A stretch of 64,000 bases of DNA. Source: Deltaproteobacteria bacterium. Its GTDB lineage: Bacteria; Bdellovibrionota; FAC87; UBA2466. Below the pieces are notes generated by a model that ran no database searches, was not told the origin of the DNA, and saw only the letters and a list, made by a program, of their open reading frames with translations. The position numbers and the translations under genes were made by a program. The stretch covers positions 26,993 to 90,992 of the forward strand of contig JACPWY010000015.1 of NCBI GenBank assembly GCA_016196825.1, read 5' to 3'. Positions within the stretch are counted from its first letter, which is position 1. Each line of letters starts with the position of its first letter. Below, one piece after another: positions 8,474 to 17,450 of the stretch.

Positions 8474-9508
8474 ATGAGAATTTTACTTTGGATTGTGGTC
8501 GGACTAGCGGGCGCGGAACTGGGGCTGAGATGGGTCTATCTTTTCCAGGGGAGAACACCCGACATGTGGCGGACCGTGCCCTTCTCAAGGCTCGGTGGCG
8601 AGCTTGCGGGGCTTTGGGTCCATGATGAGGCGCTCGGGTGGATCCCGAAGCGCTCGACCACCTCCGAGGCGACTCGTGAACATCCGAAGTACACGATCGT
8701 GGGTGATGCCACCCGTTCCAACGGCCCGGGATCAATCCGCTCAGTGCGGCCCATCCTTGCTGTTGGCGATTCCTTCACGTTCGGACAAGGGGTCGGTGAT
8801 GGGGAGACCTGGCCGGCCCAGCTTGAGAGAAGGGTTGGCGTGCAGGTGATCAATGGTGGTGTTTTCGGCTACGGCTTGGACCAGACTGTGCTCCGAATTC
8901 CGAGGCTCCTTCGGAATGAGATCCAACAGGTGATCGTCTCTCTCATCCCCGAGGACATTCACCGGATGCGATTTTCCTTTCTTTTTGGTTTGCAGAAACC
9001 CTTTTTCAGCCTGAAAGGGGATGAGCTTTTGGTCGGCAATACGCCGGTGCCGCAAAGTCCGTTTCCGTCTGCGCTCGTCAAGGGTATCCCGCAGTTTCTC
9101 TTCAATTCCGCTCTGGTGAATTTTGGGGTGAGGCGAATCTTGCCCGAGGGGAGCGTTTTGAGGAGTCAATTTGCGACGCCAGTTGTGCAGGATGAGGTCG
9201 ATGAAGAGAAGGTCTACTGTGCTTTGCTGAAGCGAATTGAGTTGTCGGTGGGGGGCCGCCCTGTGACGCTGCTCATTCAATCGAGCCACGATCTGGCACG
9301 GGGGCGCGACACGATGGAAAAACTTGCTGCTTGCACCCGCGGCTCCGGCTTCTCAATCGTCGATGTCATCCCGGAATTGGAGTCGCTCAGAACCCGGGAT
9401 TGGAAGCAGTACGAGGGCCTCTTTCGCGGCCACCTCACGGCGGCGGGCAACGCCTGGGTCGCCGAACGGGTTGCCGCCAGCCTCTCCACCACGTCAGCCC
9501 TTCCTTAA
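8474..9508 (+). CDS. membrane-anchored SGNH/GDSL hydrolase
   Basis: A 344-residue protein with an N-terminal hydrophobic segment (residues 2-13, continuing to about 24) that probably anchors or exports it. The SGNH blocks are visible: block I AVGDSFTFGQG with the catalytic Ser, block II Gly in VINGGVFGYGLDQ, and a late His in GHLTAAGNAWVAE. A clear block III Asn is less certain. Such enzymes deacylate or deacetylate lipids and polysaccharides; the substrate here is unknown. The start ATG is at 8474. The stop codon lies inside a short hairpin (9499-9516). It is divergent from the histone-fold gene, with 70 bp between the starts. Confidence 0.8.
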   Translation: MRILLWIVVGLAGAELGLRWVYLFQGRTPDMWRTVPFSRLGGELAGLWVHDEALGWIPKRSTTSEATREHPKYTIVGDATRSNGPGSIRSVRPILAVGDSFTFGQGVGDGETWPAQLERRVGVQVINGGVFGYGLDQTVLRIPRLLRNEIQQVIVSLIPEDIHRMRFSFLFGLQKPFFSLKGDELLVGNTPVPQSPFPSALVKGIPQFLFNSALVNFGVRRILPEGSVLRSQFATPVVQDEVDEEKVYCALLKRIELSVGGRPVTLLIQSSHDLARGRDTMEKLAACTRGSGFSIVDVIPELESLRTRDWKQYEGLFRGHLTAAGNAWVAERVAASLSTTSALP

Positions 9509-9516
9509 AAGGAAGG
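9499..9516. terminator. short hairpin over a stop codon
   Basis: CCTTCCTT at 9499-9506 pairs with AAGGAAGG at 9509-9516 around a two-base loop, with the TAA stop of the SGNH gene inside the stem. No T-run follows, so it may protect the mRNA 3' end rather than terminate. Confidence 0.35.
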
Positions 9517-9610
9517 CCGTGCGTAACAAAGAATGATCCACAAAAAGGAGGTCCGTCTCTTCGCGGAGTGTCATGCCAGCGGAATTTCGGGTGATTAGAC
9601 TCATCCTTCC

Positions 9611-10216
9611 ATGACATTCCTGATTCTTGTAACCGGTTGGATGACCAAGGCGGTGATGGCAATTCTCATCGGACTTTCGGTGTGGTCCATTGCCATCATG
9701 ATTGAGAGAAGGCGGGCGTTTGAAAGGCTTTCGCTTGAGGGCGAACTGTCCCAGGTGCAGCGGCTTATCTCGGAAAGGGATTGGAAGGGGCTTCAGAAGA
9801 GGGGCCAGGATTCTCAGACGGTGTTGCAGGGGGCGGTCGCGGCCGCACTCAGCGCCGCGCAAGGAACTTTGGTGGATCGCTCCGTGAGGCGATACCTCAC
9901 CGAACAACGAGCATCGCTTGAGAAGGGGATGACCGTCTTGGCGACGCTCGGTTCAAACGCCCCCTTCATTGGTCTTTTTGGGACGGTGCTGGGGATTATT
10001 CAGGCCTTCGGAGTGCTCGCTTCAAACCCTTCGGAATCCTCCGCCATCATGTTTTCCCTCGCCGAAGCCCTCGTGGCGACGGCAGTGGGGCTCTTCGTCG
10101 CGATTCCCGCAGTGGTGGCCCACAATGTTTTTGCCAAAAGAATTCGCGGGGTGGTGAACGAGTGTGAGTCGATGCGCGACCACCTAGTGTCGGTCCGCTT
10201 CGCGGAGGAGGGTTAG
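9611..10216 (+). CDS. exbB: ExbB/TolQ-type proton channel subunit
   Basis: A 201-residue inner-membrane protein of the MotA/TolQ/ExbB family that, with ExbD, uses proton flow to energise TonB. Three membrane segments are seen at about residues 3-30, 113-135 (LATLGSNAPFIGLFGTVLGIIQAF) and 150-175 (LAEALVATAVGLFVAIPAVVAHN), with a cytoplasmic domain between the first two. The GSNAPFIGLFGTVLGI and ATAVGL motifs are diagnostic. It heads an operon: exbD starts three bases after its stop, and the order exbB-exbD-tonB-receptor makes the ExbB rather than TolQ call likely. Confidence 0.9.
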   Translation: MTFLILVTGWMTKAVMAILIGLSVWSIAIMIERRRAFERLSLEGELSQVQRLISERDWKGLQKRGQDSQTVLQGAVAAALSAAQGTLVDRSVRRYLTEQRASLEKGMTVLATLGSNAPFIGLFGTVLGIIQAFGVLASNPSESSAIMFSLAEALVATAVGLFVAIPAVVAHNVFAKRIRGVVNECESMRDHLVSVRFAEEG

Positions 10217-10219
10217 GCG

Positions 10220-10633
10220 GTGGCAACCGAGTTTCCCAATCCATCGGATGAAATTACCTCAATAGGCTCGATCAATATCACTCCGTTTGTGGATGTGGTC
10301 CTGGTGCTTCTAGTCATCTTCATGGTGACCGCGCCGATGATCCTCAAAGACACACTCAGTGTGAAGTTGCCGAAGTCGGCGAGCATTGATGGGAAAAGCG
10401 CTCAATCCATTGGCATCACGGTGACCAAGGATGGACAGATCCTCCTGTCTGGAAAACCCGTCTTGAAAGAGGGGCTGACTGTAGCGGTTGAGGAGGCGCG
10501 TGCCAAGAATCCCGAAGCGTCTGCCATCATTGCGGCCGACACGGAGGCCAAGCACGGGGATGTTGTGCGGGCGATCGATTGGCTCAAATCGGCGGGAGTG
10601 GAAAACTTTGCCCTTCAGATTGAGCGCGAATAA
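10220..10633 (+). CDS. exbD: ExbD/TolR-type biopolymer transport subunit
   Basis: A 137-residue partner of ExbB starting at GTG. It has a short cytoplasmic N-terminus and one membrane helix (ITPFVDVVLVLLVIFMVTAPM) whose Asp is the proton-carrying residue of the family. A periplasmic domain follows (residues 45-137). The segment D-G-K/Q-I-L-L-S-G-K and the C-terminal A-D-x-x-A-K-H-G-D are typical. Its 3' end overlaps the tonB reading frame by 14 bases, so the two are probably translationally coupled. Confidence 0.9.
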   Translation: MATEFPNPSDEITSIGSINITPFVDVVLVLLVIFMVTAPMILKDTLSVKLPKSASIDGKSAQSIGITVTKDGQILLSGKPVLKEGLTVAVEEARAKNPEASAIIAADTEAKHGDVVRAIDWLKSAGVENFALQIERE

Positions 10634-11252
10634 TCCTTGGGTCCTTTCCGCCTTAGTTCACTCTGCCATCGTCATCACTTTTCTCCTCGGTTATCTGATA
10701 GACGGCGGGTTGGGTCGGCCCAAACGGATCCATTTCCAGATTCTCGAGGCGCCTAAGGCAGTGAGCTCGACTCCTTACGCTGTGACCAAACCCAAAGCCG
10801 AGGTGAAGAAGAAAAAGGAGGTACATGCGGTTTTTGGTCTATCGCGAGAGGCCATCACCGGTGATTTGATGGACTCCATGCCGGAGAAGCTCGGCAATAC
10901 GGTCGCCAAAGAAAACGACAGTGAAAAGCTGAAGGATGATGATCCCTCGCATCTTCCCAATCCGGCGGAGGAGTTTCTCGTGACGGAGATGCCTTCGCTT
11001 ATCAGTGAAGTGAGGATCTCCTATCCTCCCGAGGCTCGGGCGAAGGGAATTCAGGGGGCCGTGGTGATGGATATTCTCATTGATCAAAGTGGAGCCGTTC
11101 GTGATGCGAAGTTGATCGAGGGGCCGGGATTCGGTCTGAATGAGGCGGCGCTTTCAGCGGTTATGGGTTTTCGATTTCAGCCCGCCCATGTGGGCGATTC
11201 ACCAGTGGCGGTGAGAATTCGGTATGCGTATCGTTTTGTTTTGGAGCGTTAG
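10620..11252 (+). CDS. tonB: TonB-family energy transducer
   Basis: About 210 residues. It spans the periplasm to pass ExbBD energy to the outer-membrane receptor. There is one membrane helix near the N-terminus (WVLSALVHSAIVITFLLGYLI) and a charged linker (VTKPKAEVKKKKEV). The C-terminal TonB domain (ISYPPEARAKGIQGAVVMDI, then GFGLNEAALSAVMGFRFQPA) has the Y-P-x-x-A-R-x-x-x-x-G motif. The frame is open further upstream inside exbD. TTG at 10620 is the start that leaves the helix at the right distance, but it has no obvious ribosome site and is the least certain point. The end overlaps the receptor start by 29 bases. Confidence 0.85.
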   Translation: MSANNPWVLSALVHSAIVITFLLGYLIDGGLGRPKRIHFQILEAPKAVSSTPYAVTKPKAEVKKKKEVHAVFGLSREAITGDLMDSMPEKLGNTVAKENDSEKLKDDDPSHLPNPAEEFLVTEMPSLISEVRISYPPEARAKGIQGAVVMDILIDQSGAVRDAKLIEGPGFGLNEAALSAVMGFRFQPAHVGDSPVAVRIRYAYRFVLER

Positions 11253-13455
11253 CCTCTTTGCGTTTGCGGCCTTTGGCGTCACGCATTCAGGCAAAGTCCT
11301 CGAGAAGGGCACCCGGCTGCCCTTAAAAGGGGCCAATGTTTTCGTGTTGCCGCTCCAGCTGAAAGTCAGGACCGACAATGAAGGCGCATTTTCTATCGAT
11401 ATCCCGGAGGGCGATTTCACTTGGGTTGTAAATGTCTCGGACTACATCCGGTACGAGCGTGAGGAGCACCAGGGGCCAGAGCCTGTGACCTCCACGATTC
11501 TTTATCTTGAGCGGCGCCTTTACGACGTTTACGAGACGACGATTTACGGCAAAGAGGAGAAGCGTGATGATCGATCCCACACCCTCACGCAAAAGCAATT
11601 TCTCAAGATGCCGGGGAGTGGTGGCGATCCGCTGAAGGCGGTGCAGAATCTCCCCGGCATCGCCCGCGCCTCGGGATTTTCATCGAATATCATCATCGAA
11701 GGATCGGCGCCTAAAGACACCCACTACACACTCGACGGAATTGAGATTCCGATTGTTTTTCACTTCGGCGGCCTGACTTCGGTTTTTTTTCCCGAGGCCA
11801 TTGAACGGCTCGACTATCTGCCAAGCGGCTATGGGCCCGAATATGGGCGAGCGATGGGTGGGCAAATTGGCGTGTGGACGAAGAGTGGGAGGACCGATGC
11901 GGCCCGAGGCCTCACGTTTGTGGATTTCTTTCAGGCGGGCGCTCTGGCCGAGGGGCCCGTGGGGAATGGAAGCTACCTTGTTGGCGTAAGACAGAGCTAT
12001 TTTGGCCTGCTGCTTGGATTGCTCTTTCAAGGGAATGCCAACTTCGATCTCCAGGTGGTGCCGGCCTACACCGATGGGATTGCGGTTTATGAAACCAAGT
12101 TCACCGACCACGATCGGTTCCGTTTTGCGACCGCAGCTTCCGACGATCGGCTTGGGTTTCTCTTCAGCTCCCCGGTCAATAAAGACGCCACGGCTCGTGG
12201 CTCATTCAACTATGAGACCTCTTTTTATCGATTCATCCCTGAATGGATCCACAAATTCAGCGATGACACGAGCTCCCGCGTTTTCTTGGGCGTGGGGAAG
12301 GATTTTGTTCATGTGGACGCCACATCGAATGACCAGAGCTTCTCCTTCGAGACGAGCAATTGGGCCGTCACTCCGCGCGCCGAGATCGAACACAAGATTC
12401 TGGCCTCCTGGAAAAGCATCTGGGGGATCGATTCCCTATTCAACTGGCCGACCTACAGCTTTCAACTCCCCGCTTCGGGCTCCGGCTCTTCGCCAACTCC
12501 AAAGACTGTAACGCTTGAGACTCCGCGCATTCAGATGGCGGGGCTTTACCTGCGCAATGAAATTGCACCGCCCGAGACGAATTGGACCCTTTCGCCGGGC
12601 CTTCGTACCGACTACTTTAGCTCCACGCACGAGACGCTTCTCGGTCCTCGTTTTGCAGCCCGGTATCAGTGGAGCGAGAATCTGACTCTGCGGGGAGCGA
12701 CTGGCCTCTACTACCAGCCACCGCAGCCACAGGAGATCGAAAAAACAATCGGCAATCCGTCTCTCAGCGCGTCACGCGCTGTTCATTTTACGACTGGGTT
12801 TGAAAAGGATTTTCGGGAAGGGGCGAAGGAGGGGTTTTCGATCTCAAGCGATGCCTTTTACAAGGTGATGGATCGGATAGTTGTTCCATCGTCAACCTAC
12901 GTTGTGCGCGATGGTCAACTGGTGACGGAGAACTACAACAACGCAGGGTCGGGCCATGCAGTGGGGCTTGCAAGTGAGCTGAAGCTCCACGGGCGAATGC
13001 TTTCCGGGTTTCTTTCCTACACGCTCTCGCAAAGCACTCGACACGATCCTTCGCACGGCGAATACTTGTTTCAATACGACCAGACCCATGTTGCGACGCT
13101 CGGCCTTCAATTGGAGGGACAGGATCACTGGACTCTTTCAGCCCGCGTGAGATACGTGACCGGAAACCCCTATACCCCGGTGATCGACTCGGTCTATGAC
13201 ACCGATGCCGGGTTCTACACACCTATTTACGGACTCTACAATTCTCAGCGTCTCCCCGATTTTTTCAGCGTGGACCTGCGCTTTGATAAGCAGTGGATCT
13301 TCAATAGCTGGATTCTTTCTCTTTATGTTGATGTGCAAAATGCGACCAATAACAAGAATGTCGAGGCCATTCGCTACGGTTACAACTACAAAACGAGCGA
13401 TTTTTTGGCTGGACTGCCGATTCTACCGACGATTGGTCTGAAGGGAGAGTTCTGA
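11224..13455 (+). CDS. TonB-dependent outer-membrane receptor
   Basis: A 743-residue receptor. A signal peptide (MRIVLFWSVSLFAFAAFG) is followed by a carboxypeptidase-regulatory-like beta domain at about residues 20-95 (SGKVLEKGTRLPLKGANVFV). The plug comes next (residues 115-220: LTQKQFLKMPGSGGDPLKAV, IIIEGSAPKDTHYTLDG, GPEYGRAMGGQIGVWTKSG) and then a 22-strand-type barrel ending in aromatic LKGEF. The ligand is not evident. The extra N-terminal domain is common in Bacteroidota and myxobacterial-type receptors. It shares bases with tonB upstream and with the lipoprotein downstream, so all five genes look like one transcript. Confidence 0.92.
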   Translation: MRIVLFWSVSLFAFAAFGVTHSGKVLEKGTRLPLKGANVFVLPLQLKVRTDNEGAFSIDIPEGDFTWVVNVSDYIRYEREEHQGPEPVTSTILYLERRLYDVYETTIYGKEEKRDDRSHTLTQKQFLKMPGSGGDPLKAVQNLPGIARASGFSSNIIIEGSAPKDTHYTLDGIEIPIVFHFGGLTSVFFPEAIERLDYLPSGYGPEYGRAMGGQIGVWTKSGRTDAARGLTFVDFFQAGALAEGPVGNGSYLVGVRQSYFGLLLGLLFQGNANFDLQVVPAYTDGIAVYETKFTDHDRFRFATAASDDRLGFLFSSPVNKDATARGSFNYETSFYRFIPEWIHKFSDDTSSRVFLGVGKDFVHVDATSNDQSFSFETSNWAVTPRAEIEHKILASWKSIWGIDSLFNWPTYSFQLPASGSGSSPTPKTVTLETPRIQMAGLYLRNEIAPPETNWTLSPGLRTDYFSSTHETLLGPRFAARYQWSENLTLRGATGLYYQPPQPQEIEKTIGNPSLSASRAVHFTTGFEKDFREGAKEGFSISSDAFYKVMDRIVVPSSTYVVRDGQLVTENYNNAGSGHAVGLASELKLHGRMLSGFLSYTLSQSTRHDPSHGEYLFQYDQTHVATLGLQLEGQDHWTLSARVRYVTGNPYTPVIDSVYDTDAGFYTPIYGLYNSQRLPDFFSVDLRFDKQWIFNSWILSLYVDVQNATNNKNVEAIRYGYNYKTSDFLAGLPILPTIGLKGEF

Positions 13456-14258
13456 TGCCGCTCGTTGCGCTTTTGCTTCTATTTGGGTGTTCGCGATTGG
13501 ATCTCGGACTCGTTGAGCTTCTGTCGGAGTTGCGTGTAGTCGCGCTGAAGGCCGATCAGCCGGAGGTGGCAGCCGGGACCACCGTGACCATCACGCCGGT
13601 GGTGAGTGATTTCAAGGGGGGCGGGCGTGCGCTCACCTATTCGGTATCGGGTTGCTTGGACCCAGCTTCGATTGGCGAGCAGGCGGAACGGTGTGATAGC
13701 CGCGCTGACCGCGTTGAGATCGCAGCCTCAACTGGCGTGACGGGTCTTTCTTCTCCGCACTACACAGGAGCCATCAACACCTTCTCGGTGACCGTGCCCC
13801 CAGCGGTGCTGACCCTGGCGAGTGGGGTGCAGAAGGCGAATGGGTGGTGGTATCTGGTTCAATTTGCCCTGACGGCGAGTGACGGGGCGACGGTGACAGC
13901 GGTGAAGCGTATTCTTGTGTCGAACCGGGGAACTGTGAACACGAACCCGACGCTCACGTCTGTTATCGCAGATGGCGCGGCGCTCGCAACGCTTCCCACG
14001 GACAGGACCACGCTGTCGGCATCGGTGCCGGCGGCTTCGAAGCAGAGCTACACGCTCACCTTTTCGGATGGCTCGACCAAATCGCAGGACGAATCGTTGG
14101 CGGTGAGGTGGTTTATTACGAGCGGCACGCTCACGAGCGCGACGACGGGGACGGAAGGGACGACCGACTGGCAGAGCCCCACCGCGCCCGCGACACTAGT
14201 GACAGTGCTCAGCGACGGGCGCGGTGGGACCGATTACCAGATCTTCTCCTCACCTTAG
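13455..14258 (+). CDS. lipoprotein of the TonB-receptor operon
   Basis: A 267-residue lipoprotein. The signal peptide MPLVALLLLFGC ends in a lipobox-like LLFGC, and the ATG overlaps the receptor stop (TGATG). The mature part is beta-rich, Thr/Ser-rich and looks Ig-like (TVTITPVVSDFKGGG, then TFSVTVPPAVLTLASG). No enzymatic motif is seen. By position it may be a surface ligand-binding partner of the receptor, as in SusD-like or siderophore systems, although it shows no SusD similarity (inference). Its stop overlaps the stop of the convergent gene by four bases. Confidence 0.8.
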   Translation: MPLVALLLLFGCSRLDLGLVELLSELRVVALKADQPEVAAGTTVTITPVVSDFKGGGRALTYSVSGCLDPASIGEQAERCDSRADRVEIAASTGVTGLSSPHYTGAINTFSVTVPPAVLTLASGVQKANGWWYLVQFALTASDGATVTAVKRILVSNRGTVNTNPTLTSVIADGAALATLPTDRTTLSASVPAASKQSYTLTFSDGSTKSQDESLAVRWFITSGTLTSATTGTEGTTDWQSPTAPATLVTVLSDGRGGTDYQIFSSP

Positions 14259-14875
14259 CGGCACGGCTTGATGGTCGTGGCGTAGAGGTCGGTGCCATCT
14301 CCCTGCGGTCCGAGGTTTGACATGACGAGGACGTTCTTCGACCTCTTGTCGAAGTTCACCCACTCGGCAATTTCCTCTTCATTCATGCCGTCGAAATATT
14401 CGTTTATGGCTTTTTCTGATTTGAAACTGTCATCGCGGATGTCGGTTTGACTGCCCCAACGGATGGCGAAGATGCCCTGTTCGGAGGTGAGGAAGTTGTC
14501 CTTCATCATCCCATCGATCACAGGGACGACCTCTTCAATTTTTCCGCGATAGCACATCGGTGGATATTGGTAGAAGTAGCCATGATCAATTGTGAACAGC
14601 AGTTCGCTTTTGTAGATACCGGCCTTGTTTGCATCCTCGACGCGTTTCATCAGGATCTTCCAGTAGGCGATGGCATTTTTATTCACGGCTAGCCAGGAGG
14701 GAAGGCCATCGAGCCCCTTCTTCTTGAGCTTCTTGTTCACGTTCACCATCTTGAGTGGCAACTCGCGGTTCTTGCGAACAAAGGTGACGCCCGTCAGGTT
14801 GAATTCCACGGTGGTCTCGCGCGCGGAGGCGCCAACGCACAAAAATAGAGCCAACAACAACATTGAATTCTTCAT
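14255..14875 (-). CDS. exported protein of unknown function
   Basis: A 206-residue protein. The ATG at 14875 follows AAGGAGAACC and opens a signal peptide (MKNSMLLLALFLCVGASA, cut before RETT). A longer frame upstream lacks such a site. The mature part begins with a beta segment and then becomes mixed helix and charge (KLKKKGLDGLPSWLAVNKNA). Two cysteines (MCYRGK and the terminal KPCR) are far apart. I recognise no family. Its stop codon overlaps that of the lipoprotein gene, so the two transcripts run into each other. Confidence 0.7.
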   Translation of the reverse strand: MKNSMLLLALFLCVGASARETTVEFNLTGVTFVRKNRELPLKMVNVNKKLKKKGLDGLPSWLAVNKNAIAYWKILMKRVEDANKAGIYKSELLFTIDHGYFYQYPPMCYRGKIEEVVPVIDGMMKDNFLTSEQGIFAIRWGSQTDIRDDSFKSEKAINEYFDGMNEEEIAEWVNFDKRSKNVLVMSNLGPQGDGTDLYATTIKPCR

Positions 14876-15016
14876 TTTTGGTTCTCCTTGTAAGAAGTTG
14901 AGAGATAACAGGAAATGGGAGGGGGACAAGCGATTTTTTGTGCGGTGCGGTTAAGTGTTGGTAAGGCCCGTGAAATTTTGGTACCTTGCCGGTCGGTTTA
15001 AACGAAAGGAGCCTCT

Positions 15017-15544
15017 ATGAGTAAGACGCTTTACGACTATTCGGCGACCGGCATTGATGGCAAAGAGATCCCCCTTTCCACCTATCGTGGAAAGGTGGCT
15101 TTAGTCGTCAATGTCGCGAGCCAGTGTGGGTTCACTCCCCAATACGAGGGATTGGAAGCCCTTCAGAAGGAATACGGAAATCAGGGCTTCTCGGTCCTGG
15201 GATTTCCGTGCAACCAGTTTGGGGCGCAGGAGCCTGGGGACGCGGAAGAGATCAAGCGTTTCTGCTCCCTCAACTATGGTGTCACCTTTCCCCTTTTTGC
15301 CAAGATTGATGTAAACGGTTCGAACGCCCACCCGCTCTATGAGTTTCTCAAGAGCGAAAAGGCGGGGTTGCTGGGCACCGAGGCAATTAAGTGGAATTTC
15401 ACAAAGTTTCTCGTGTCCCCGAGTGGTGAGGTCGTGAAACGATACGCCCCGAACACGAAGCCTGAGGAGATTGCGGGCGCTATCGAAAAGCTCCTTAAGG
15501 CCAAGACCTCAGCCCGTGATCTTGAGCCAGCGCCGGCCACCTGA
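15017..15544 (+). CDS. glutathione peroxidase family protein
   Basis: A 175-residue thiol peroxidase of the GPx family (BtuE/Gpo-like). It reduces peroxides, in bacteria usually with thioredoxin. The catalytic tetrad is visible: Cys in NVASQCGFTPQY, Gln and Trp positions in FPCNQFGAQEPG and IKWNFTKFLV, and Asn. The peroxidatic residue is Cys, not selenocysteine. The second Cys, in GFPCNQF, and a third in RFCSLNYG fit the resolving region. RBS GAAAGGAGCC precedes the ATG. No signal peptide is seen. The tail after residue 160 is Ala/Pro-rich and not conserved. Confidence 0.93.
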   Translation: MSKTLYDYSATGIDGKEIPLSTYRGKVALVVNVASQCGFTPQYEGLEALQKEYGNQGFSVLGFPCNQFGAQEPGDAEEIKRFCSLNYGVTFPLFAKIDVNGSNAHPLYEFLKSEKAGLLGTEAIKWNFTKFLVSPSGEVVKRYAPNTKPEEIAGAIEKLLKAKTSARDLEPAPAT

Positions 15545-15650
15545 CCGACCAAAGAAGATCCCCTTTTCATATTTGAGGCGTTGTTTGTGATGGGAACCGC
15601 ACCCGTTTCCTGTCTCGGGCGGCACAATCGCTGGTTACGATCAAGGCTGT

Positions 15651-15899
15651 ATGTCTACGGCGAAGTCATTTCTCAAGAGGTGCGGAATCTGGCTTTCGAG
15701 CACCACTAATGTGGCGCCGTGGGTGCTTGTCCTGATCATGGGGACAGTTCTTTACTTCAACAGCAATACGTTTCGCCGGGGGCAGCCTCGGTCGGGTACC
15801 TCCATGGCCAACATGGGCTTTGCGCCCGTGCACGCAGCCAAAAACACCGCAAAGCGAATTGCTCACGTTCCCAAGAAACCCAAAAAACATAAGAGATAG
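15651..15899 (+). CDS. small single-span membrane protein
   Basis: An 82-residue protein with one hydrophobic segment (VAPWVLVLIMGTVLYF, residues 21-36) and a very basic C-terminus (HVPKKPKKHKR). It would sit in the inner membrane with the Lys-rich tail in the cytoplasm. The family is not recognised. The start ATG has no strong ribosome site, so coding is likely rather than certain. It lies alone between the glutathione peroxidase and a small exported protein. Confidence 0.5.
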   Translation: MSTAKSFLKRCGIWLSSTTNVAPWVLVLIMGTVLYFNSNTFRRGQPRSGTSMANMGFAPVHAAKNTAKRIAHVPKKPKKHKR

Positions 15900-15988
15900 T
15901 GATTGTGGAGAGATTGTGAAGCTATCCTGAGTCGACACAATTGCTTCGCCAATGAATAGATAAAATCCACTCTAGGAGGTTTGGGGCT

Positions 15989-16342
15989 GTGAAATTCTGG
16001 TTGCAGATATTCATCGTGTGGGTTGGCGCTCATTGCTCTGCCACTCACGCTCGCCGGGCCGAGATGTGGTCGGGACACTACGAGCACGAGAACGGGATGT
16101 ACCAGATGGATATCGACGCATTCGACAGCGTCCAGCTCAAGATCAATATCACAAAGAAAAGTGATAAACGGTGGGTCGATAAATTCATGGCGTTTGCGGA
16201 TGGGCGAACGGCGAAGCACAGCGACATTCAGGAACCCAAGCGGTGTTGGATTGAATTCAAGCGCGAAGAGAAGGGGGTCGTTGTTGAGGATCACTGCAGT
16301 GGCCCGAAAGACGAGTCGGGACTTTACAAGTTTGTAAAATAA
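15989..16342 (+). CDS. small exported protein
   Basis: A 117-residue protein starting at GTG after TAGGAGG. The signal peptide is MKFWLQIFIVWVGAHCSATHA. The mature domain (MWSGHYEHENGMYQMDIDAF to GLYKFVK) has two cysteines (KRCWIEF and DHCSGP) and an alternating pattern that suggests a small beta barrel of the lipocalin-like or SH3-like kind, but no family can be named. Its TAA stop is the first triplet of the left arm of the palindromic element at 16340-16547, so transcripts would end in or pass through that hairpin. Confidence 0.65.
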   Translation: MKFWLQIFIVWVGAHCSATHARRAEMWSGHYEHENGMYQMDIDAFDSVQLKINITKKSDKRWVDKFMAFADGRTAKHSDIQEPKRCWIEFKREEKGVVVEDHCSGPKDESGLYKFVK

Positions 16343-16547
16343 TCCCTCAGCTCGGTTGGGTTTGTTCAATCGGCGGGGGGATTTTGGCTGTCCGCGAGGA
16401 CGCACAAGAGAGGCCCCGGAGGCGTGTTTATTAGAACCGGAACATGCCACCGGGCATGTTCCGGCATCTCCGAGCCGAGCGCGGAGGACGAAGTGGACGG
16501 CCAAAAGCACCCGCCCAGTGAGTAAACCCAACCGAGCTGAGGGATTA
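16340..16547. repeat. family A palindromic element, copy A1
   Basis: Outer arms 16340-16363 and 16524-16547 are a perfect 24-bp inverted repeat that includes the TAA stop of the upstream gene. Inner arms continue imperfectly to ATTTTGGCTGTCCG / GGACGGCCAAAAG. The core, read on the minus strand, runs from CTTCGTCCTCCGCGCTCGGC to TTGTGCGTCCTCG. Between these it holds its own hairpin built on GGAACATGCC / GGCATGTTCC (16438-16463). The core ends match copies A2-A4; the outer arms do not. The remaining gap to 16688 holds a purine-rich stretch before the next gene and nothing else I can name. Confidence 0.85.
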
Positions 16548-16688
16548 AAAGGTGCCAAAATGGGAGAGCGTTTGGAATGGCACCAGAGTGGATCGGTTAC
16601 ACCCGCCACAAATGGCTTGGCACCCTTCTTGCTCTTTCTTCCCCCAAACCAAGTTGGCTCAGAACCAACACTTTGTAGGGGGACTCAA

Positions 16689-17381
16689 ATGAAAAATACT
16701 TTTCAAACAATCGCGCTGTCGCTAGCGCTGGTGTCGGGTGTGGTTGCTTCCGCGGCCCAGCACCCAATTGGTTTCCAGGTTTGGACCGGTGAAGTGGCTC
16801 CATTTGACGCCGCTCCGGGTACTTCGGTGGAACTGGCGAACGAGACCTTCCTCGCCAAGTATGGCGCTGAGAATGGCATGCTCGGAACAGGCGTAGGCGT
16901 AAGAGGCGAGCTGCGAGTTTTCGTGGCGCGCCGGAACGTGGCGCGAGAAATCTGGCGCAAGATGCTCGGGTCGGGTGACGGTTTTGCCGGCGCCGGTGGC
17001 GTGGGCTATATCCGCTTCGAGGATGGTGGCAGCACGGTGCCCACGTTTCAATACGTCTTTCTCGGTCGCCAAAGTGTCGAGGAGGGGAACACCGGGATCT
17101 TCTACGTGCTCAATGGCACCCCCGCGATCACGGGCTTCATGGTGGCGATGGAGGAGAAGTGTGGGATGGGTCAGGCCGGTGTCGTTGCCGTTCAGCAGCC
17201 CATCGCTCCGACTCGTCTCTTGGGCAGTCGCCGCATCGGCTCCTATTCGATTGGGTATGAGTACTCGGTGAACAACGGGATGGGGGCTTTAGTCTCCCAG
17301 ATCAATGCGAGCGTGGCGCGTCGGCACTTCGGCCCGTTCCTCGTTGATATCTGCCCCGTTGATCTCTACATCAAATACTAG
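16689..17381 (+). CDS. exported protein of unknown function
   Basis: A 230-residue exported protein. The ATG at 16689 follows TAGGGGGACTC and starts a signal peptide (MKNTFQTIALSLALVSGVVASA). A frame open further upstream crosses the palindromic element and is not credible. The mature protein is Gly-rich and beta-rich with only two cysteines (EEKCGMGQ and VDICPVD). The family is not recognised. The gene stands alone between element A1 and a strong terminator, so it is monocistronic. Confidence 0.72.
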   Translation: MKNTFQTIALSLALVSGVVASAAQHPIGFQVWTGEVAPFDAAPGTSVELANETFLAKYGAENGMLGTGVGVRGELRVFVARRNVAREIWRKMLGSGDGFAGAGGVGYIRFEDGGSTVPTFQYVFLGRQSVEEGNTGIFYVLNGTPAITGFMVAMEEKCGMGQAGVVAVQQPIAPTRLLGSRRIGSYSIGYEYSVNNGMGALVSQINASVARRHFGPFLVDICPVDLYIKY

Positions 17382-17396
17382 GAGTGAAAACTTCCT

Positions 17397-17432
17397 GGGG
17401 CCGGAGGCTTCACGTCTCCGGCCCTTTTTTTT
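17397..17432 (+). terminator. intrinsic terminator
   Basis: GGGCCGGAG pairs with CTCCGGCCC across an eight-base loop and is followed directly by eight T. It ends the transcript of the gene at 16689, just before the stop of the opposing membrane protein gene. Confidence 0.9.
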
Positions 17433-17450
17433 CGTTGGCCTTCCGCTGCG